The notes under the pieces: generated by a model
What the model was told of the DNA's origin: nothing
Seen by the model: only the letters and a program-made list of their open reading frames with translations
Databases searched by the model: none
Program-made: the position numbers and the translations under genes
In this document: piece by piece, positions 19,686-28,610 of the stretch
Numbering within the stretch: the stretch's first letter is position 1
Layout: the number at the start of each line of letters is the position of its first letter
Assembly: GCA_965267245.1 (NCBI GenBank)
Contig: OZ253939.1
Location: 930,001 to 994,000, forward strand
Length of the DNA stretch: 64,000 bases
From: JANSWY01 sp965267245
GTDB lineage: Bacteria > Bacteroidota > Bacteroidia > Cytophagales > Cyclobacteriaceae
Direction of reading: 5' to 3'

Positions 19686-20222
19686 ATGAAGAAACTATTA
19701 TTAGTAGCATTGTTAATTGGTGCTGTAGTTACCGTTCAGGCCCAGGATCAATTCCAGAAAGAAGCAATGGGCACAATGACTTTCACAAAAGGTAGAATAG
19801 AACAATTGGCGAATGCCATGCCTGATGACAAATTTAGCTGGTCGCCATCAGAGGGTGTTCGTTCTTATGCCGGAGTGATCGGACATGTGGTATCAGCCAA
19901 CTACTTTTTTGGGATGAAGATTGGAGGAACTCCACCACCTGAAGGAGTTGACCCAATGACCATTGAGAAAACATTGAAAACCAAAGCAGAACTAGTAAAG
20001 GCACTCAATAGCTCATTCGAATTCTTGTCAACTGCCATGAACAATTTGAAATCAGATGACCTGTCTACTAAAGTAGAAATGCCTTTTCCAGGTGAATACA
20101 CAAAAATGAGTCTGGTAAACATTGCCATGAACCACATGAGTGAACACATGGGACAAATGATTGCCTATGCCAGAAGCAATGAAGTTACACCACCTTGGAG
20201 TAAACCTGCTGGTGATCAGTAG
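19686..20222 (+). CDS. Exported DinB-family protein
   Basis: 178 residues. A clear signal peptide (residues 1-19, VQAQ) precedes a four-helix DinB fold. Metal ligands expected for the family are present: H67 (VIGHVVSANY), H150 and H154 (NHMSEHMGQ). DinB/YfiT proteins are metal-binding, often thiol-transferase-like, and normally cytoplasmic; exported versions occur in Bacteroidota, function unknown. Followed by a strong intrinsic terminator. Confidence 0.85.
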   Translation: MKKLLLVALLIGAVVTVQAQDQFQKEAMGTMTFTKGRIEQLANAMPDDKFSWSPSEGVRSYAGVIGHVVSANYFFGMKIGGTPPPEGVDPMTIEKTLKTKAELVKALNSSFEFLSTAMNNLKSDDLSTKVEMPFPGEYTKMSLVNIAMNHMSEHMGQMIAYARSNEVTPPWSKPAGDQ

Positions 20223-20245
20223 AACACTTGTATAGATAAAATTGA

Positions 20246-20276
20246 AAGGTGTATTTCTCCGGAGATACACCTTTTT
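20246..20276 (+). terminator. Rho-independent terminator of the DinB gene
   Basis: AAGGTGTAT pairs with ATACACCTT around a CTCC/GGAG inner stem and is followed by a run of T. It lies 24 bases after the DinB stop. Confidence 0.85.
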
Positions 20277-20359
20277 TATTTTGAATCGTAGCACCAACCA
20301 TTTCAGCGTTTAGTATTTATTCCTTAAATTTTCCATTAATCGGAATCACCAGACTTACC

Positions 20360-22342
20360 ATGACAAAGACTACTCTACGAATTTTAGCTTTAGTACTATT
20401 TTTTTTAGCCCCTTTGGGCGGTTTGTTTTCGCAGAAGTTATCTCCATCACAACTTGAACGAAAGTTACAAACCAAGTATCAAAACCTGAATATTGAATTT
20501 GTTTACAAAGGAAAGCTTCTCCCCACTCCCATTTCTCCGGTACTTATTAAATATAGATTGAGCAACTATTTCCCATCTGAAAGATTCAAAACAATCATCA
20601 CAATAGATCAAAGGAATGGAGCTCAAAGCACAAATTTTGAGGGGGAGCCAAATTTTGACCTGGAAAATGAGTATTACATCCCAGGAGTTATTACTGACTG
20701 GGCACTTTCAAGGTCTGGATATTTGATTCTATCAGTTGACACGATTAATTATGGCAAAGTGAAGCATGTCAAACATTATTTACACCACCTGTCAGATAAG
20801 AAATTCGAACAAAAAAGACTGCCTTTGGTCTTTGAATCTGTTTTTGATGAAAGTTGCACCAGAGATAGTTACTATGCTACTCCTACTTTGAAAAAAGTTG
20901 ATGATAAAGAGATCTATATTAATGTAGAGAACTGGCAAGGCTGTAGCAAAATACAGGTGTATCAATGGAAATACGAATGGGACTATAAAGCTTTGAAATT
21001 CAACAACCTTGAAAAACAGGGAGAAGCCGAAATTAACCAATACAAAACATACAATTACTTCCCGGAAGGCACTTTTGAAATCAGCTATTTAAGGGGTGAC
21101 AAGGGCAAGATCTCAGAAGTGACTGTTGATGACAAAAAATACTATTTCAGCAAAGTATTCATTGAATCAGAGAACATGTCATCCAAAATGTACCTGAGGG
21201 ATTTGAATCTCAAAACTAAAGAGGTAGGGCCGATTTCATTTAGTACTGACGGTCAATACTTACAAGTAAAAATGGGGAATCCCGATATTTCATTCAAAGG
21301 GTTTCATTACCTGGAAGACCATCAAATTGTGATAGAAGGTTATGACGAAGAGGGTTGGTATAACATCCTAAAATTGAAACACTTGTACACATACGCTGAA
21401 GCGGAAGGATATGAGAAGCTACTTTCTGAAAAGTATAAGATCTCCAAGATTGGGGCCTGGAATTTAATCAGGAAAAAGAATGTATCCGCTATTAGATACC
21501 TGGTTGAGAAACGGAAGTGGCCCTATGAGAATTATCAATTCAAGGTGGGTGACAAAAACGAATACCAGAACAGCTTTGTGCTGGCTATGGTTTCGGGAAA
21601 CATTCAATTGGTTAGGTTATTCGCAGATAAATTGGATATTGACAAACACGAAGACAATCTGAATGACCTGGCTAAAATTTCAGGTGATGGCGCTATACAA
21701 GATTTTGTGGATGAGTACTTCAAAAAGAAACAACAGGAAGCTGCAGAAGAAGCCAAAAAGAAACTTATCCGTACTATCACCAGCAAAGTCAATAGAAATA
21801 ATGGCTGGTATATGAATCAGGCAGAGATAGATGTGGAGAACATCATAGACGAGGATTCTTTGCAAGTACATAATGTATCTATTTATGTTACAGCCCAAAA
21901 TCAAACACACAACAGGTTTGATATACATGTAAAAACTACTGAAGGGTGGACAAGTCTGGTAGAATCTTTCAACCTTTCTGGAGGAGACGCACCACACGGC
22001 TATATTCAGGACTTCTTTAATCTGGGTGATGACCGGTTCATATACACAATTAATGAAATGGGCTATGGCATAAATGGAGACCGTACATATACCATTTACA
22101 GTTTTCAACCTGAGGCAAAAACCATAACTCCTACCAATCTATCCTACACAGTAGCTTATGATGAAGAAATGTGTGATGGGATTATTGAAGATTACGAGTT
22201 TTCGTGGGATGAAGATTCAAAGATTGTAGATGTGACCCTTTCAGAAATAGAATTCATGGAATGTGAAGTGAACGATAAAATGGATGAAGTCAAATCTTAC
22301 AGGTGGTCATCACGATTAGGGAAGTTTCTGGAGAAGCTTTAG
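20360..22342 (+). CDS. Exported protein of unknown function with ankyrin-like segment
   Basis: 660 residues. Signal peptide at residues 1-25 (ends GGLFSQ). The first 350 residues and the last 150 are beta-rich with many aromatic and acidic residues. Between about 355 and 470 the pattern (NLIRKKNVSAIRYLVEK, then FVLAMVSGNIQLVRLFADK) resembles ankyrin-type helix pairs, ending in a charged coiled segment rich in K and E. No catalytic motif recognised. It ends one base from the stop of the convergent kinase gene. Confidence 0.6.
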   Translation: MTKTTLRILALVLFFLAPLGGLFSQKLSPSQLERKLQTKYQNLNIEFVYKGKLLPTPISPVLIKYRLSNYFPSERFKTIITIDQRNGAQSTNFEGEPNFDLENEYYIPGVITDWALSRSGYLILSVDTINYGKVKHVKHYLHHLSDKKFEQKRLPLVFESVFDESCTRDSYYATPTLKKVDDKEIYINVENWQGCSKIQVYQWKYEWDYKALKFNNLEKQGEAEINQYKTYNYFPEGTFEISYLRGDKGKISEVTVDDKKYYFSKVFIESENMSSKMYLRDLNLKTKEVGPISFSTDGQYLQVKMGNPDISFKGFHYLEDHQIVIEGYDEEGWYNILKLKHLYTYAEAEGYEKLLSEKYKISKIGAWNLIRKKNVSAIRYLVEKRKWPYENYQFKVGDKNEYQNSFVLAMVSGNIQLVRLFADKLDIDKHEDNLNDLAKISGDGAIQDFVDEYFKKKQQEAAEEAKKKLIRTITSKVNRNNGWYMNQAEIDVENIIDEDSLQVHNVSIYVTAQNQTHNRFDIHVKTTEGWTSLVESFNLSGGDAPHGYIQDFFNLGDDRFIYTINEMGYGINGDRTYTIYSFQPEAKTITPTNLSYTVAYDEEMCDGIIEDYEFSWDEDSKIVDVTLSEIEFMECEVNDKMDEVKSYRWSSRLGKFLEKL

Positions 22343-22343
22343 C

Positions 22344-25300
22344 TCACAAGTGCTTGCTAATGGTAAAACTGAAGGAACTCCCCTTACCATATTCTGACTC
22401 TACCCAGATCTCACCACCATGCAGCTCCACTACTTTTTTGCAATGGGCCAGGCCTATACCTGTGCCCTGGTATTCTTCATGATTATGGAGCCGTTCAAAA
22501 ATCCCAAAAACCTTTTCCCGGTACTGCTCTTTTATTCCAATTCCATTATCACAGATTGAGAATTTGTAGAAATTTTTGCTGGATGTACAATTGATATTGA
22601 TTAAAGGGTGCTGATCCGGTTTTCTAAATTTAATAGCATTGGTAATTAAGTTCTGAAATAACAAAGTCAATTCAGCCTGATATGCAGTAATTTTTGGCAA
22701 CTTACCTACATTTATTTCTGCTGAGGATTCCTTGATCATGCGACTTAAATCACTTTTCAAAGACTTTAACACTTCATTGCAATCAACTGAAGAGAATACA
22801 ACCTTCCTGCCTATTCTGGAATGTTCCAGGAGTCCTTTGATCAGGTTGCTCATACGATCAGCAGTGTTTGAGATGGAATCAAAGAAATAGCCGGTATCTT
22901 CATCTAGTTTGCCTTTCAAGTTATCTTTTAAAAGACCCACCCATCCTTTTATGGTGTGCAGGGGTGATTGTAAATCATGACTGGCCACATAAGCGAACTC
23001 CTCCAGCTCCTTGTTTTTCTGTTCCAGTAATTTACTCTGTTCTCTAAGCTGTTTGTTCCTTTGTCTGATTGCTTTGGTTTTACGCTGTACCAATTTCTCC
23101 AGCTGGTATTTTCTACGTTCCAATTCGATGTTTCTCCATACAACTAATATCCAAATTAACCCGGTAACAATGGCCACTAAAATGATTTTGAATAACCAGG
23201 TCTCATACCAGGCCTTTGAAATAACTATTTCAATACTTTTTGGTGGACTCCATATTGCTCCATCCAATGACGATTTTACCAGCAATTCATATGTTCCACT
23301 TGCTAAACTTGTAAAGTTGATGGAATTTCTGGGACCCAAATCCACCCAATCATCGTCGTATCCATTTAGTTGATATGAAAACTCAAAACTTGATTCAAAA
23401 TCCAGATCCATAGATGAGAATTCAAAGAACAGGTTCCGAAAGCCTCCCTGAGGAATGGTGAGTGAATTGCATTGCTCAATCCTTTTTGGCAAGTACTTAA
23501 CCTCATTGTCCACCAGGAAATTGATTATTCCAACTTTTGGTTGGAAAGGAGATTTTTTGAGTTTACCAGGTTTGAATTTTAGATAGCCGTCTGTGGCAAT
23601 AACATAATAATTACCCTGACTGTCCTGGTAAAAGGGTGACATCAGTGAAAACTCCCTAGTAAGATGATCCCGATAATGTGTAAACGATTGATTCTTTGGG
23701 TCAAAAACAGATATTCGTTTTCTGGTACACAGCAATAATTTTCCTTCGTGTTCACCAATTGATAGAATTTCTTCATTGAACAGCCCGTCTTTGTTAGTAA
23801 AATGTTTGAATTGCTGTTTCTCCCGATCAAATAGCTCCAATCCACTTTCAGTTCCTAGCCAAAGCTTACCATCATTGCTTTCATAGGAGCAATATATTCG
23901 GTTACTAATAATGCTCGCGGTATCATCTTCGATGTGCTTGTACTGTTTGAACACCTCTCCATCATAGGAAATTAACCCATCATTCCATGTACTTAGCCAG
24001 AGCAGACCATCTGTAGATTGGTGTATTGAAATTAGGTCTTTTGAAGGCAATCTTTTAGAATCTTTCACTCCAAATGGAATCGATTCAATATGCTCACCGT
24101 TAACTCGATGTAGCCCACCTCCCAGACTACTCGCCACCCATATTATACCTTTGTTATCCTCAAAAATGCTATTTATATATTGTCCCTGGTAGTCATCCCC
24201 GAATTCACTCTGATACAATTTATATTTCCCGTCCTTATAGGCTATTAATTTAGACATTTCACCCCCCATATAGAGGGTTCCATCGGAAGTGTATAATGAT
24301 GAAAATGTGGTTGAATAATCGAAATATTGATGTTGGGTTGATTCTAAAACTCTGGCAGTTTGGGTATCTACTTCCTTGATCTTTCCATCTGAGCCAGGTA
24401 CTCCTATCACTTCATCACCCAGTTGAATCATGCCTTTTGTAAGCGTACCAATTCCCCTGTCAGGCTTGTAATAATTGATGGCTGGTATACCAAATTCCTT
24501 CTTTTTGGATATCCCAAATGAATTTGTCCCTACCCATAATTTATTGTCATTATCCAGGTGAAAAGACTCAATAAAATCGGAAGACAGGGAGTTTATATCA
24601 TTAGGCTTATGCTTGATATACTCGAACTTGCCTTGCTGACACTTCACTAAACCACCACCAAAAGTCCCGATCCAAAGGGTGTTCTGAACATTATCATAGA
24701 TGAGATCCAGAACCTTATTGGTGGTTGATTCAATATTATTTTCCTCATCAAGGTTGAACAAGTTGTATTTTCCATCCTTCAACTGATACAAGCCATTTCC
24801 CCATGTACCAATCCACAGTGATTTTTCATTAGGGTCGTAAGCCAAACACCTGGCACTTGATGAATTGAACCCTCCAGGAATACTATTTTCGCAGCTGATA
24901 ATATTGTTCTCCATCCTGCATAGACCCCCATCCCATGTACCAATCCATAATACATCATCTACTACTAGCAAGTCAACCAGAATATTAGAACTCAGTCCAT
25001 CTGATTCTGTTATTTTACTGAACTTGCTTCCGTCATATACCACCAACCCCTCTCCCCAGGTAGCGAAATACATTTTCCCATTCCATTCGACGATATCTTC
25101 AATCCCGTTTCCTACAGTCAGGCTATCTTCATAATGAATTGAAAGAAGTGTCTCTATTTCGTTTCCTGATATTTTACTTAAACCCTGTTCAGTTCCCACC
25201 CATATTGCACCTTCATTATCTTCAAAAATGGATCTAACATACCCAGGAGCTATAGAATTCTTCGATATTGGATCATACTGATAGGTAACGATGCTGGTAC

Positions 25301-25496
25301 CATCCAGGCGTTGCAATCCCCTCCTGGTTCCCACCCACATGTAACCAAATTGGTCTTGTTCCAGTGCATAGATAGTATTATTGATCAATCCATGATTAGA
25401 ATTGATCCTGGTGAAGGAATGGTTTTGAGCCAATAAATATGTTCCACTACCTAACAGCCAGATAGCCATCAGGTAGCGTATTATTGTTTGCCGCAT
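22344..25496 (-). CDS. Reg_prop propeller / Y_Y_Y sensor histidine kinase
   Basis: 1050 residues. Signal peptide (1-23), then about 14 Reg_prop blades (WVGTRRGLQRL, WIGTWGNGLYQL, LWLGTESGLEL) forming periplasmic propellers, a Y_Y_Y domain (about 660-750), one membrane helix near 770-790, a coiled coil and the kinase core. Phosphoacceptor is H840 in ASHDLQSPL; N-box around 948-957, G1 DNGIGI 983-988, G2 GTGIGL 1011-1016. Unlike the hybrid SusR-type regulators, it has no receiver or AraC domain, so it needs a separate response regulator; none is adjacent. Ligand unknown. Confidence 0.92.
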   Translation of the reverse strand: MRQTIIRYLMAIWLLGSGTYLLAQNHSFTRINSNHGLINNTIYALEQDQFGYMWVGTRRGLQRLDGTSIVTYQYDPISKNSIAPGYVRSIFEDNEGAIWVGTEQGLSKISGNEIETLLSIHYEDSLTVGNGIEDIVEWNGKMYFATWGEGLVVYDGSKFSKITESDGLSSNILVDLLVVDDVLWIGTWDGGLCRMENNIISCENSIPGGFNSSSARCLAYDPNEKSLWIGTWGNGLYQLKDGKYNLFNLDEENNIESTTNKVLDLIYDNVQNTLWIGTFGGGLVKCQQGKFEYIKHKPNDINSLSSDFIESFHLDNDNKLWVGTNSFGISKKKEFGIPAINYYKPDRGIGTLTKGMIQLGDEVIGVPGSDGKIKEVDTQTARVLESTQHQYFDYSTTFSSLYTSDGTLYMGGEMSKLIAYKDGKYKLYQSEFGDDYQGQYINSIFEDNKGIIWVASSLGGGLHRVNGEHIESIPFGVKDSKRLPSKDLISIHQSTDGLLWLSTWNDGLISYDGEVFKQYKHIEDDTASIISNRIYCSYESNDGKLWLGTESGLELFDREKQQFKHFTNKDGLFNEEILSIGEHEGKLLLCTRKRISVFDPKNQSFTHYRDHLTREFSLMSPFYQDSQGNYYVIATDGYLKFKPGKLKKSPFQPKVGIINFLVDNEVKYLPKRIEQCNSLTIPQGGFRNLFFEFSSMDLDFESSFEFSYQLNGYDDDWVDLGPRNSINFTSLASGTYELLVKSSLDGAIWSPPKSIEIVISKAWYETWLFKIILVAIVTGLIWILVVWRNIELERRKYQLEKLVQRKTKAIRQRNKQLREQSKLLEQKNKELEEFAYVASHDLQSPLHTIKGWVGLLKDNLKGKLDEDTGYFFDSISNTADRMSNLIKGLLEHSRIGRKVVFSSVDCNEVLKSLKSDLSRMIKESSAEINVGKLPKITAYQAELTLLFQNLITNAIKFRKPDQHPLININCTSSKNFYKFSICDNGIGIKEQYREKVFGIFERLHNHEEYQGTGIGLAHCKKVVELHGGEIWVESEYGKGSSFSFTISKHL

Positions 25497-25615
25497 GTTT
25501 TAGTCCCAGTTCTTATATAAGTTACGCAACTTTGATCTAAAATGAACTTCAATTTCGGTCAAAATATCAGTTCATTCGACAGCAGGGACTAATCAATAGA
25601 TATGATGAAACTATA

Positions 25616-26068
25616 CTACTTCTTCATTGTTTCTTCAGCAAATGACTCAGCCCATTTGATCAGGACTTCTTTCTGGTCTTCAAATAGACTTGCATCACCA
25701 TGAATGATAGTGTAAGAACTCAGTGGCATCTCACCTTCTTCAACCTCTTCTGAGATTTCTTTTAGTTTTCTGATTTTTCTTCTTTTCTCCATTTTGGTCC
25801 ATTCGGAGAAATTTAGTTCTTCTCTACCATGTTCCACATGATCAAATACAAACCAGGAGACCGGGGTAATATAGGTGTACCAGGGATAAGTAGTTTCATT
25901 AGAGTGACAATCATAACAGGCCGTTTTCAGAATACCAGACACCTCTCCCTGTATCTGTTCTGTAACAATCAAGTCACCAGGGTTGTCCGAACTGGTTTCC
26001 GGTGGTGTACCTCTAAAGAATTGAAGAATGACAAGTACACCCAGTATGCCAATAAGAATTCTTCTCAT
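25616..26068 (-). CDS. Heme-binding domain protein (c-type, Haem_bd)
   Basis: 150 residues. An N-terminal membrane helix (residues 3-18) anchors a periplasmic domain with one heme site C51-Y-D-C54-H55 and the family phrase NETTYPWYTYITPVSWFVFDHVEHGRE. Family members bind heme covalently; the redox partner is unknown. ATG at 26068 is chosen over the GTG at 26071 that overlaps the upstream stop. Adjacent to another single-heme protein in the same operon. Confidence 0.85.
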   Translation of the reverse strand: MRRILIGILGVLVILQFFRGTPPETSSDNPGDLIVTEQIQGEVSGILKTACYDCHSNETTYPWYTYITPVSWFVFDHVEHGREELNFSEWTKMEKRRKIRKLKEISEEVEEGEMPLSSYTIIHGDASLFEDQKEVLIKWAESFAEETMKK

Positions 26069-26070
26069 CA

Positions 26071-26478
26071 CTATTCTTCAAGTTTGGCCAACATCTGCTC
26101 AGCCCAATCGGCAATCGCATCACTCTCTTCCTGCGAGAGTTTCAGGTTGGGATATTTTTCAACAATTTTTTCTGGAGGCATGTCTCCTTCTACAACTACT
26201 TCCAGTATCTCATCTAACACTGCATAGGCCTCAGTGCCTGACATGTGCTGAAGTTTTTCCCATTGCAAGGCATCTTTTGCTTTATCACTTCTCCCGGAAG
26301 GTGAATGACACCCCAAACATTTGCTTGTAACGATATTGACAATACTAATAGGATAAGAAATTACCTGTGTAGAATCACCTTCTGGAACCAACAATACTTT
26401 TGCTTCCTCTTCTTGACCATATACAACAGACATCATAGTAACTGCGAGGAAAGTCAGGATTATGTTTAAATGCTTCAT
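26071..26478 (-). CDS. Small exported c-type cytochrome-like protein
   Basis: 135 residues from ATG at 26478, the start that gives a good signal peptide (MKHLN...VVYGQ). One heme motif C54-L-G-C57-H58 with CHSPSGR, followed by GDMPPEKIVEKYP and helices, similar to the heme domain of the next gene (both have GEMP/GDMP and IADWAE/LIKWAE). The two genes are separated by 2 bases and probably arose from related domains. Electron-transfer or heme-sensing role inferred. Confidence 0.78.
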   Translation of the reverse strand: MKHLNIILTFLAVTMMSVVYGQEEEAKVLLVPEGDSTQVISYPISIVNIVTSKCLGCHSPSGRSDKAKDALQWEKLQHMSGTEAYAVLDEILEVVVEGDMPPEKIVEKYPNLKLSQEESDAIADWAEQMLAKLEE

Positions 26479-26560
26479 GTTTAAGTTAAGATTGGATGTT
26501 AAAATATGATGAAATATATCTAATGCTTTCAAGATTCAAAAAATATCGTGAACTTATGTT

Positions 26561-27397
26561 ATGTCCAGATTAAATATACTTCTATGCATTGCAAGCTTAT
26601 TTATGATACTCCCATCTGCTTTTGGTCAGTTTTATGTATTGGAAGCCAGAGATTCATATCTTAATAGCAAGCCTATAAATAGATTTGATCTAATCGAAGA
26701 AAATGGTCTTGTCAAAGTGACAAACGGTGGTTTTCTTGCACTAATTCATGTGTCAGGAGGTTGTTTGGAAATTGAAGGTAAATCCAAATTTCAATTGGAA
26801 AAATTGACTTTTCTTGATGATACAACCATGATTAAATTACCCAATTATTCAAGTATTCTTAACAAACCAATTACCAGATTTATTGACGGAGGCTACATTG
26901 TCAGAGATCCTGTTCTATATAAATGTTATGAGGAGTATCAAAGCGGTTTTTCCGTAAACATACATGAATCAGTTTGTATCATATGGGAACCAAATGATAT
27001 TGTTTATCAGAAATCAGAATACGGCATACTTGTTACAAATATATTTGAAGAGGTGCTCTCAGATACATTAGTAGTAGAAGATACCCGGTATAAACTCCAT
27101 TTAGACCATTTAAATGTAATAGATAGCACTGATTATGATTATGTATTGGTCTATCTTATTAATGAAGATCAAATGGATTTAATGGCTGTTATCAACGGTG
27201 TAGTTGAAGATTTTACAGTTCCTGATTTTTGTACACCGCAGACGGCAACAGAATATGTGATGGCAGCATACTATTTAGAGACTAATAAATTGCATAAAAC
27301 TGCCTTAAAGTTCTATGAAGAAGCTGCTAAAATATCAAAGGAGCTTATTTATTCGGAGGTATTAGAGATGGCCAAAATCAGAATGCATTTAAACTAA
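26561..27397 (+). CDS. Exported protein, tandem paralogue A
   Basis: 278 residues with a signal peptide (1-22, SAFGQ) and the start FYVLEARDSYLNSK. It is a paralogue of the gene that follows 8 bases later: shared blocks are VLEAR, FDxIxxNG, VxNGGFL, GxxVTNxFxEVLxDT, and PDFCxPxxATxYVxAAxYLE. The C-terminal 45 residues are helical and TPR-like (ALKFYEEAAKIS). No enzyme motif is visible. I do not recognise the family. Confidence 0.65.
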   Translation: MSRLNILLCIASLFMILPSAFGQFYVLEARDSYLNSKPINRFDLIEENGLVKVTNGGFLALIHVSGGCLEIEGKSKFQLEKLTFLDDTTMIKLPNYSSILNKPITRFIDGGYIVRDPVLYKCYEEYQSGFSVNIHESVCIIWEPNDIVYQKSEYGILVTNIFEEVLSDTLVVEDTRYKLHLDHLNVIDSTDYDYVLVYLINEDQMDLMAVINGVVEDFTVPDFCTPQTATEYVMAAYYLETNKLHKTALKFYEEAAKISKELIYSEVLEMAKIRMHLN

Positions 27398-27405
27398 GAT
27401 CTCAT

Positions 27406-28242
27406 ATGGTAAAGGATATATTATATTCTGTATTATTAATTTTGGTAATTAATACACTTAGTAATTCTGTGTATTGTCAGTTTAAAGTGTTAGAAGCAAG
27501 AAATGCATATCATGAAGGCAAAGAACTCTTTCAATTTGATAGAATCAACGCAAATGGTGCCATTCAAGTACATAATGGTGGCTTTCTTTCTTTAGTTTAT
27601 AAAACGGGAAGAAGTATTGAGTTAAAGAGCGAGGAGTTAATAGTTCTTGATAGTCTTCCATATCTTCTAGAAATGACAACTTTGGAGTTTCCTGAAATAA
27701 GGAACGTATTAGACACAACACATTTCTTCCAGGGTTCAACTCTTGCAGGCTTACCAACATTCTTCTCGGCATATGGAAGCTCCGAGCTCCATAAAATAAA
27801 CAAAGGAGACTCTGTATGCCTAATGTGGAGATCACGCAGGCCAACTGAGATAAACAGTAAAATCGGACTTGTCGTAACCAATGTGTTTGATGAGGTTTTA
27901 ACCGATACAATTTATGTTGAGGGGTCAGGCTTCAAGATTTCCACTCACGACTTCAACCCCTCAAGATCAGATGACCCAGAAGTATATCTGGTTTATATCA
28001 CAGATGGGTTAGATGCAGAATTGGGGATTGCCTTAGCATTCGATGAAAAAAACTACAAGTTACCAGATTTTTGTAACCCAAAAAATGCAACTGATTACGT
28101 CGTTGCTGCCTTCTATTTAGAGGGACAAGAGTTGTATGAAACCGCAATTGAGTATTACAATCAAGCTGTGAAACTCTCAGATGAACAAATTTTCAAGGAC
28201 ATACTTACAGTGGCTCGAATTAGAATCGATAGATATCGATAA
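27406..28242 (+). CDS. Exported protein, tandem paralogue B
   Basis: 278 residues, the same length and order of motifs as its neighbour. Signal peptide 1-25 (SVYCQ), then FKVLEARNAYHEGK. The central part is beta-rich; the C-terminal helical part includes PDFCNPKNATDYVVAAFYLEGQ. The pair is a local tandem duplication and likely cotranscribed. Function unknown; the conserved cysteine in PDFC may be structural. Confidence 0.65.
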   Translation: MVKDILYSVLLILVINTLSNSVYCQFKVLEARNAYHEGKELFQFDRINANGAIQVHNGGFLSLVYKTGRSIELKSEELIVLDSLPYLLEMTTLEFPEIRNVLDTTHFFQGSTLAGLPTFFSAYGSSELHKINKGDSVCLMWRSRRPTEINSKIGLVVTNVFDEVLTDTIYVEGSGFKISTHDFNPSRSDDPEVYLVYITDGLDAELGIALAFDEKNYKLPDFCNPKNATDYVVAAFYLEGQELYETAIEYYNQAVKLSDEQIFKDILTVARIRIDRYR

Positions 28243-28271
28243 TAAGTTTAGCTTTACAGCAAAAAAGATTG

Positions 28272-28610
28272 ATGTCAGAAATTCCTCCTTGTCCAAACTG
28301 TAATTCTCCCTACACCTATCCATCTGATGCAATGCTCATGTGTCCTGAGTGTGGACATGAATGGAGCCCGGATGAAACAGTGGCAGAAATAGAAGAGGAT
28401 GTGGTAAAAGATGCCAATGGAAACCCTTTAAAAGATGGTGATACTGTAGTGGTAATCAAAGACCTTCCGGTAAAAGGTGCACCCAAACCGGTTAAGGCAG
28501 GCACAAAAGTGAAAAACATACGATTGACAGATGGAGATCACAACATTGCCTGTAAAATCGACGGATTTGGAGCCATGGGACTTAAATCAGAATTTGTCAA
28601 AAAGGCCTAA
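28272..28610 (+). CDS. yjdM: YjdM/PhnA-family zinc-ribbon protein
   Basis: 112 residues from ATG 28272 (the TTG one codon earlier is less likely). N-terminal zinc ribbon with C-P-N-C and C-P-E-C pairs (CPNCNSPYTYPSDAMLMCPEC), then an SH3-like KOW-type domain (DGDTVVVIKDLPVKG). The length is standard. The E. coli relative was once called PhnA but has no shown role in phosphonate use. Its last 4 bases overlap the end of the convergent large gene. Confidence 0.93.
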   Translation: MSEIPPCPNCNSPYTYPSDAMLMCPECGHEWSPDETVAEIEEDVVKDANGNPLKDGDTVVVIKDLPVKGAPKPVKAGTKVKNIRLTDGDHNIACKIDGFGAMGLKSEFVKKA

